Of a DNA stretch of 64,000 nt, positions 60,848-64,000 are shown one piece after another. The stretch is from Opitutia bacterium (GTDB lineage Bacteria; Verrucomicrobiota; Verrucomicrobiia; Opitutales; Opitutaceae), in NCBI GenBank assembly GCA_016187945.1, contig JACPIT010000009.1:434001-498000 (forward strand), given 5' to 3'. Under the pieces are notes generated by a model. That model ran no database searches. It saw only the letters and a list, made by a program, of their open reading frames with translations, and had not been told where the DNA came from. The position numbers and the translations under genes are program-made. Within the stretch, counting starts at the first letter, position 1, and each line of letters opens with the position of its first letter.

Positions 60848-62875
60848 ATGCCCATGACCCGCCTCAACTCCTCCCAAGCCACGCGCCTCGTCTTCGCGAT
60901 CGGCTTTCTCGTGGCGCTGGCGTTCGCGCTCTACACCGACCACGTCTGGGAGGACTACTACATCACGTTCCGTTCGAGCAAGAATCTCGCGACCGGCCAC
61001 GGCTTGGTCTTCAATCACGGCGACCGCCTGCACACGTTCACCTCGCCGCTCGGTGTGCTGCTCCCGGCGGTGAGTTATCTGCTCACCGGCAACACCAGCG
61101 ACACGGGCGCGCTCTGGATCTTCCGCGCGATGTGCGGCGCCGCGCTGGGCGGCGCGCTGGCGTTGCTGTTCCAGTGGGCCCGCCGGATCGGCTACCCGCT
61201 CGTCGCCGCGGCGTTTCTCGCGGCCTTCGTGGCGTTCGACGCCAAGGTGCTCGATTTCACGATCAACGGCATGGAGACGCCGTTCATGCTGCTGTTCCTC
61301 GCCTACGCGCTGTGGGCGCACTGGACGCCGGGACCGCGGCAAGGGGTGCATCTCGGCGCGGCGTGGGCCGGGCTGATGTGGACGCGCCCCGACAGCTTCA
61401 TCTACATCGGGCTCGTCGCGGCCGGCGTCTGGCTGTTCAACGATCCGCAGCGCACCGGCATGGATCGGCGCCGCCTGCTGGCGCTGTTCGTCCGCGCCGG
61501 ACTCGTCACCACCGCGCTCTACGGCCCGTGGCTCGTCTGGGCCACGTGGTATTACGGCACGCCCGTGCCAAACACGATCGTCGCCAAGGGCGCGCAGAGC
61601 GGCGGCTTGTCCGCCGGCGTGCGGTTCCTGGAAAATTTCTGGAAAATGCCCTGGCTGATCTGGCAGGGAAAAACCTCGGCCGAAGGCGCGTTTCTCCCTT
61701 CGTATTACACGTTCCCGACGTGGCCCGCCTGGACGTTCGCCGTCGCGCGCGCCTCGGCTACGCTTGCTTCCGTGCTGTGGCTGCTCCCGCGCGTCCGCGC
61801 CGAGGTGCGCGTCGCCTCGCTGACCTTTTTCGGCGGCGCGGCCTACCTGTCCTTCGTCCCGTATTTCCCCTTCCCGTGGTATTTCCCGAGCACGTTCCTT
61901 TTCGGGGCTGTGGCGCTCGCGGGTGCGGCCGGCCAGCTTTGGGGGGTGCGGCACATCGCGACGCGCACCATGTGTCTCGCGGCGATGGCAGCGCTCCTGT
62001 GCGGCGGCCTCGTGCTGACGATCGGCACGGCGCGTCAGGTGCGCACGCAGCAGACCCTGATCGAAGATGGCAACCGCCGCGTCATCGGCGAGTGGCTGAA
62101 CGCAAACGCCCAACCCGGCGATACGGTGTTCATGGAACCGCTCGGTTATATCGGCTACTTCTCCGGCCTGAGAACCTATGACTGGCCGGGCATGTCCTCC
62201 GGCGAGATGGTCCGCGCGAAACTCGTGGTCGGCACGAACTGGGACGCGCTCGTCCGCTACCTCCAGCCAACGTGGCTCGTGCTCCGGCCCGACGGCATCG
62301 GCGATCTCCCCGCGTTCTCACCCGACCTCGCCACCGCGAATTATCAATTCGTGCGCGAATTCAGCCGGTTCGACGACGTGCGCAGCGTCGACGTGCCCGG
62401 CCGGGCCCTCCTCGAATTCGACGCGCGCTTCCGCGTCTATCATCTGAAAAAACCGACGCGCCACGACACCGACGGCATGGAAATCGCGAGTCCGTTTCCG
62501 CCGAGCGTGCGCCAGATCGCGGGCGTGAGCGTGCAACTCGTGCACGCACCCGGCACGGTGGTGATCGACGTCCCGGCGAACGCGCACGTCGTCGCCGGCC
62601 AGTTCGGATTTCCGCCCGACGCCATCGCGGGAGACCGCCCCACGGACGGCGCGACGTTCCGGATTTTTTGGACGGACGGATCGCGCCGCGTCGAGCTGTT
62701 CAGTCGCGAACTTCAACCGAGTTCGCAGCCGGCCGAGCGCGCCCTGCAAAACTACCGGCTCGACCTGCCCGCCGCGCGACCAGGCAAGACCGCTCGCCTG
62801 ACCTTCGAGACCGAACCCGGTCGCACCTCGACGAAGGACTGGACTTGCTGGAGTCGGCCGCAATTCGCGCCCTGA
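60848..62875 (+). CDS. GT-C membrane glycosyltransferase, WEDYY type, with one C-terminal beta module
   Basis: A 675-residue protein nearly identical in its N-terminal half to the preceding one: HVWEDYYITFRSSKNLATG (32-50), then FNHGDRLHTFTSPLGVLLP and KVLDFTINGMETPFMLLF. Its single beta module reads VQLVHAPGTVVIDV, PTDGATFRIFWTDGS, ELQPSSQPAERALQNYRL, KDWTCWSRP and is closest to that of the protein at 55859. I start it at ATG 60848 (ATG 60854 also possible), since the open frame upstream overlaps the previous gene. Three bases separate its stop from the next start. The three WEDYY proteins arose by duplication and probably differ in acceptor. Confidence 0.78.
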   Translation: MPMTRLNSSQATRLVFAIGFLVALAFALYTDHVWEDYYITFRSSKNLATGHGLVFNHGDRLHTFTSPLGVLLPAVSYLLTGNTSDTGALWIFRAMCGAALGGALALLFQWARRIGYPLVAAAFLAAFVAFDAKVLDFTINGMETPFMLLFLAYALWAHWTPGPRQGVHLGAAWAGLMWTRPDSFIYIGLVAAGVWLFNDPQRTGMDRRRLLALFVRAGLVTTALYGPWLVWATWYYGTPVPNTIVAKGAQSGGLSAGVRFLENFWKMPWLIWQGKTSAEGAFLPSYYTFPTWPAWTFAVARASATLASVLWLLPRVRAEVRVASLTFFGGAAYLSFVPYFPFPWYFPSTFLFGAVALAGAAGQLWGVRHIATRTMCLAAMAALLCGGLVLTIGTARQVRTQQTLIEDGNRRVIGEWLNANAQPGDTVFMEPLGYIGYFSGLRTYDWPGMSSGEMVRAKLVVGTNWDALVRYLQPTWLVLRPDGIGDLPAFSPDLATANYQFVREFSRFDDVRSVDVPGRALLEFDARFRVYHLKKPTRHDTDGMEIASPFPPSVRQIAGVSVQLVHAPGTVVIDVPANAHVVAGQFGFPPDAIAGDRPTDGATFRIFWTDGSRRVELFSRELQPSSQPAERALQNYRLDLPAARPGKTARLTFETEPGRTSTKDWTCWSRPQFAP

Positions 62876-62878
62876 ATC

Positions 62879-64000
62879 ATGGCGAATTCCCCGCGCACCG
62901 CTTCCGTCGTCATGCTCACGCTCCTCGCCGTCGGGCTGTGCGTCGGGACGTGGTGGCTGCGCGCGCCGGGCTTCGGTTTCAAGACGTGGAACGTCGACGA
63001 GGCGATCCACGCCAGCGTCGCGCGCACGCTGCTCGACGGCGGCGTGCTCTACCGCGACGCGGTCGATCAGCGCACGCCGCTGACCTACGTCGCGATGGCC
63101 GCCATCCTCGGCGTCGCCGGGACGGATAATCTCGCCGCCGTTCACGCCTGCCTCGCTGTCTTGATCGCCGCCACCGGCGCGCTGCTTTTTCTCGCCCTGC
63201 GCGGACGCGCCGGCGCCGCGGCGGCGGCGTGGGCCGCGGTGCTTTATCCGGCGCTCGCGACGGCGCTGTTCTACGTCGGCGACGCCAACGCCTTCGTCAC
63301 GGAATGGTTCGTCGCTTTCTTCGCCAGTGCGGCCGCGTGGTGTTTTTTCTCCGCCGCGCAACCGCGGAGCTTCCTCACCGGCGTCTGTGTCGCGCTGGCT
63401 TTCCTGTCGAAACAACCGGGCGCGCTCGATCTCGCCGCGCCCGCCGTCGTGCTCGCCCTCTGGCCCCGCCTCGCGGGAGAAAACCTCCGCCGCGACCGCG
63501 CGCTGCTCCGGCTGGCGGCCGGGGCCGCGCTGCCGGTGCTGCTCGTGCTGGCCTACTACGCCGCCCGCGGCGCGCTGGGCGACTTCGTCTTCTACACCTG
63601 GAGCTACAACGTTCGTTTCTACGGGCCGGCGATCGGCGCGGCGGACCGCGTCGCCACGGCCCTGCTGCCGTTTCAACTGCTCGCGACCGCGGCGCCGCTG
63701 TTGCTCGCGCTCGCGGTCGCCGGCGTTGCGACAGCGATTTCCCACCTCGTGCAGCGCGAGCCGACACCGACGGAGAAGCTGGGCAATCCCCTGCGGCTCT
63801 ACCTGCTGGTCTGGGGCCTGAGCGCAACCGTCGGCACAGCCGCGGGCGGTCGCGGATTCGACCACTACGCGATCCAGGTTCTCCCCGTGCTGTGCGCGGG
63901 CGCCGGGTGGGCGCTCGGCTGGCTCTCGTCGCAAGCGTTCGGGCGCGGCGTGTCGGGCCTCCGGCGCGTCGCGGCGACGCTCGCGCTCGTCGTCGTCGTC
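62879..64000 (+). CDS. PMT/ArnT-like GT39 membrane glycosyltransferase, 5' part
   Basis: The frame from ATG 62879 is open for 374 codons to the window end. Helix 1 (about 10-26) is followed by FKTWNVDEAIHASVARTL (34-51), the 'DE' motif of GT39 (Asp40, Glu41), and VLYRDAVDQRTPLTYV, the classic first outer loop of PMT/ArnT-like enzymes. AFLSKQPGALDLAAPA, TWSYNVRFYGPAI and GGRGFDHYAIQVLPV are further family features. It differs clearly from the other GT-C groups here. The C-terminal part, and any beta module, lies beyond the window. Confidence 0.82.
   Translation, partial: MANSPRTASVVMLTLLAVGLCVGTWWLRAPGFGFKTWNVDEAIHASVARTLLDGGVLYRDAVDQRTPLTYVAMAAILGVAGTDNLAAVHACLAVLIAATGALLFLALRGRAGAAAAAWAAVLYPALATALFYVGDANAFVTEWFVAFFASAAAWCFFSAAQPRSFLTGVCVALAFLSKQPGALDLAAPAVVLALWPRLAGENLRRDRALLRLAAGAALPVLLVLAYYAARGALGDFVFYTWSYNVRFYGPAIGAADRVATALLPFQLLATAAPLLLALAVAGVATAISHLVQREPTPTEKLGNPLRLYLLVWGLSATVGTAAGGRGFDHYAIQVLPVLCAGAGWALGWLSSQAFGRGVSGLRRVAATLALVVVV

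Noticed and set aside
1-64000. CRISPR arrays, tRNA or rRNA genes, riboswitches
   Set aside because: No regularly spaced long repeats, no tRNA-like cloverleaf or rRNA motifs were noticed; the only tandem repeats are the short 7-9 base units in three spacers.

Overview
This is a GC-rich, gene-dense stretch of bacterial chromosome that is almost entirely one glycan-assembly locus. Thirty-nine protein genes can be supported (two cut by the window ends), and all but one run on the + strand. Neighbouring genes are tightly packed, with eight 4-base ATGA/GTGA overlaps, and almost no start codon is preceded by a Shine-Dalgarno sequence. Composition, the missing Shine-Dalgarno sequences and the short spacer repeats suggest a Verrucomicrobia/Opitutaceae-type organism; this is an inference, as no taxonomic marker gene is present. 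No rRNA, tRNA, CRISPR array, transposase or phage gene was seen.

Layout. (1) 1-12.8 kb: a cytosolic GT4, three consecutive ~950-residue polytopic GT-C-like paralogues with large periplasmic C-terminal domains, an acyltransferase-3 protein, a polyprenyl-phosphate-type GT2 and a methyltransferase. (2) 12.8-20 kb: a fourth GT-C paralogue that has lost its catalytic loop, two more GT-C proteins and a GT2 with an N-terminal beta domain. (3) 20-26.3 kb: an A/T-richer GT-C gene that looks acquired, a GtrB/ArnC-like polyprenyl-phosphate sugar synthase, a methyltransferase, a nucleotide-sugar epimerase and another GT-C. (4) 26.3-33.3 kb: a sugar-nucleotide block (dehydrogenase lacking the catalytic Cys, SDR, Gfo/Idh/MocA oxidoreductase) followed by a complete-looking GDP-D-glycero-D-manno-heptose pathway (heptose-7-P kinase, guanylyltransferase, GmhA isomerase, GmhB phosphatase) and a transaldolase that could supply sedoheptulose 7-phosphate. 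(5) 33.3-41 kb: a coiled-coil protein, a GT4, an epimerase and a tail-to-tail pair of GT-C paralogues, one being the only minus-strand gene. (6) 41-55.6 kb: a tandem array of five giant glycosyltransferases (739-1320 aa), each with two N-terminal 'GW' beta domains and a C-terminal GT4 domain; the two outer members also carry two GT2 domains. (7) 55.9-64 kb: three GT-C proteins with a WEDYY loop and a final partial PMT/ArnT-like GT-C.

How it may work together (inference): region 4 makes activated heptose and modified sugars; GT4/GT2 enzymes build a glycan on the cytoplasmic side; the two membrane GT2 synthases charge polyprenyl phosphate with single sugars; and about fourteen GT-C enzymes transfer those sugars outside the membrane, with acylation and methylation as decoration. 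No flippase, polymerase, ABC exporter or initiating phosphosugar transferase lies in the window, so export must be encoded elsewhere. The most unusual elements are the exchangeable C-terminal beta modules on unrelated GT-C cores, the 'YPDV...HYE...GR.EGR' element inserted in one module, two apparently dead glycosyltransferase domains kept within full-length proteins, and different short tandem repeats that run into the start codons of three heptose genes.
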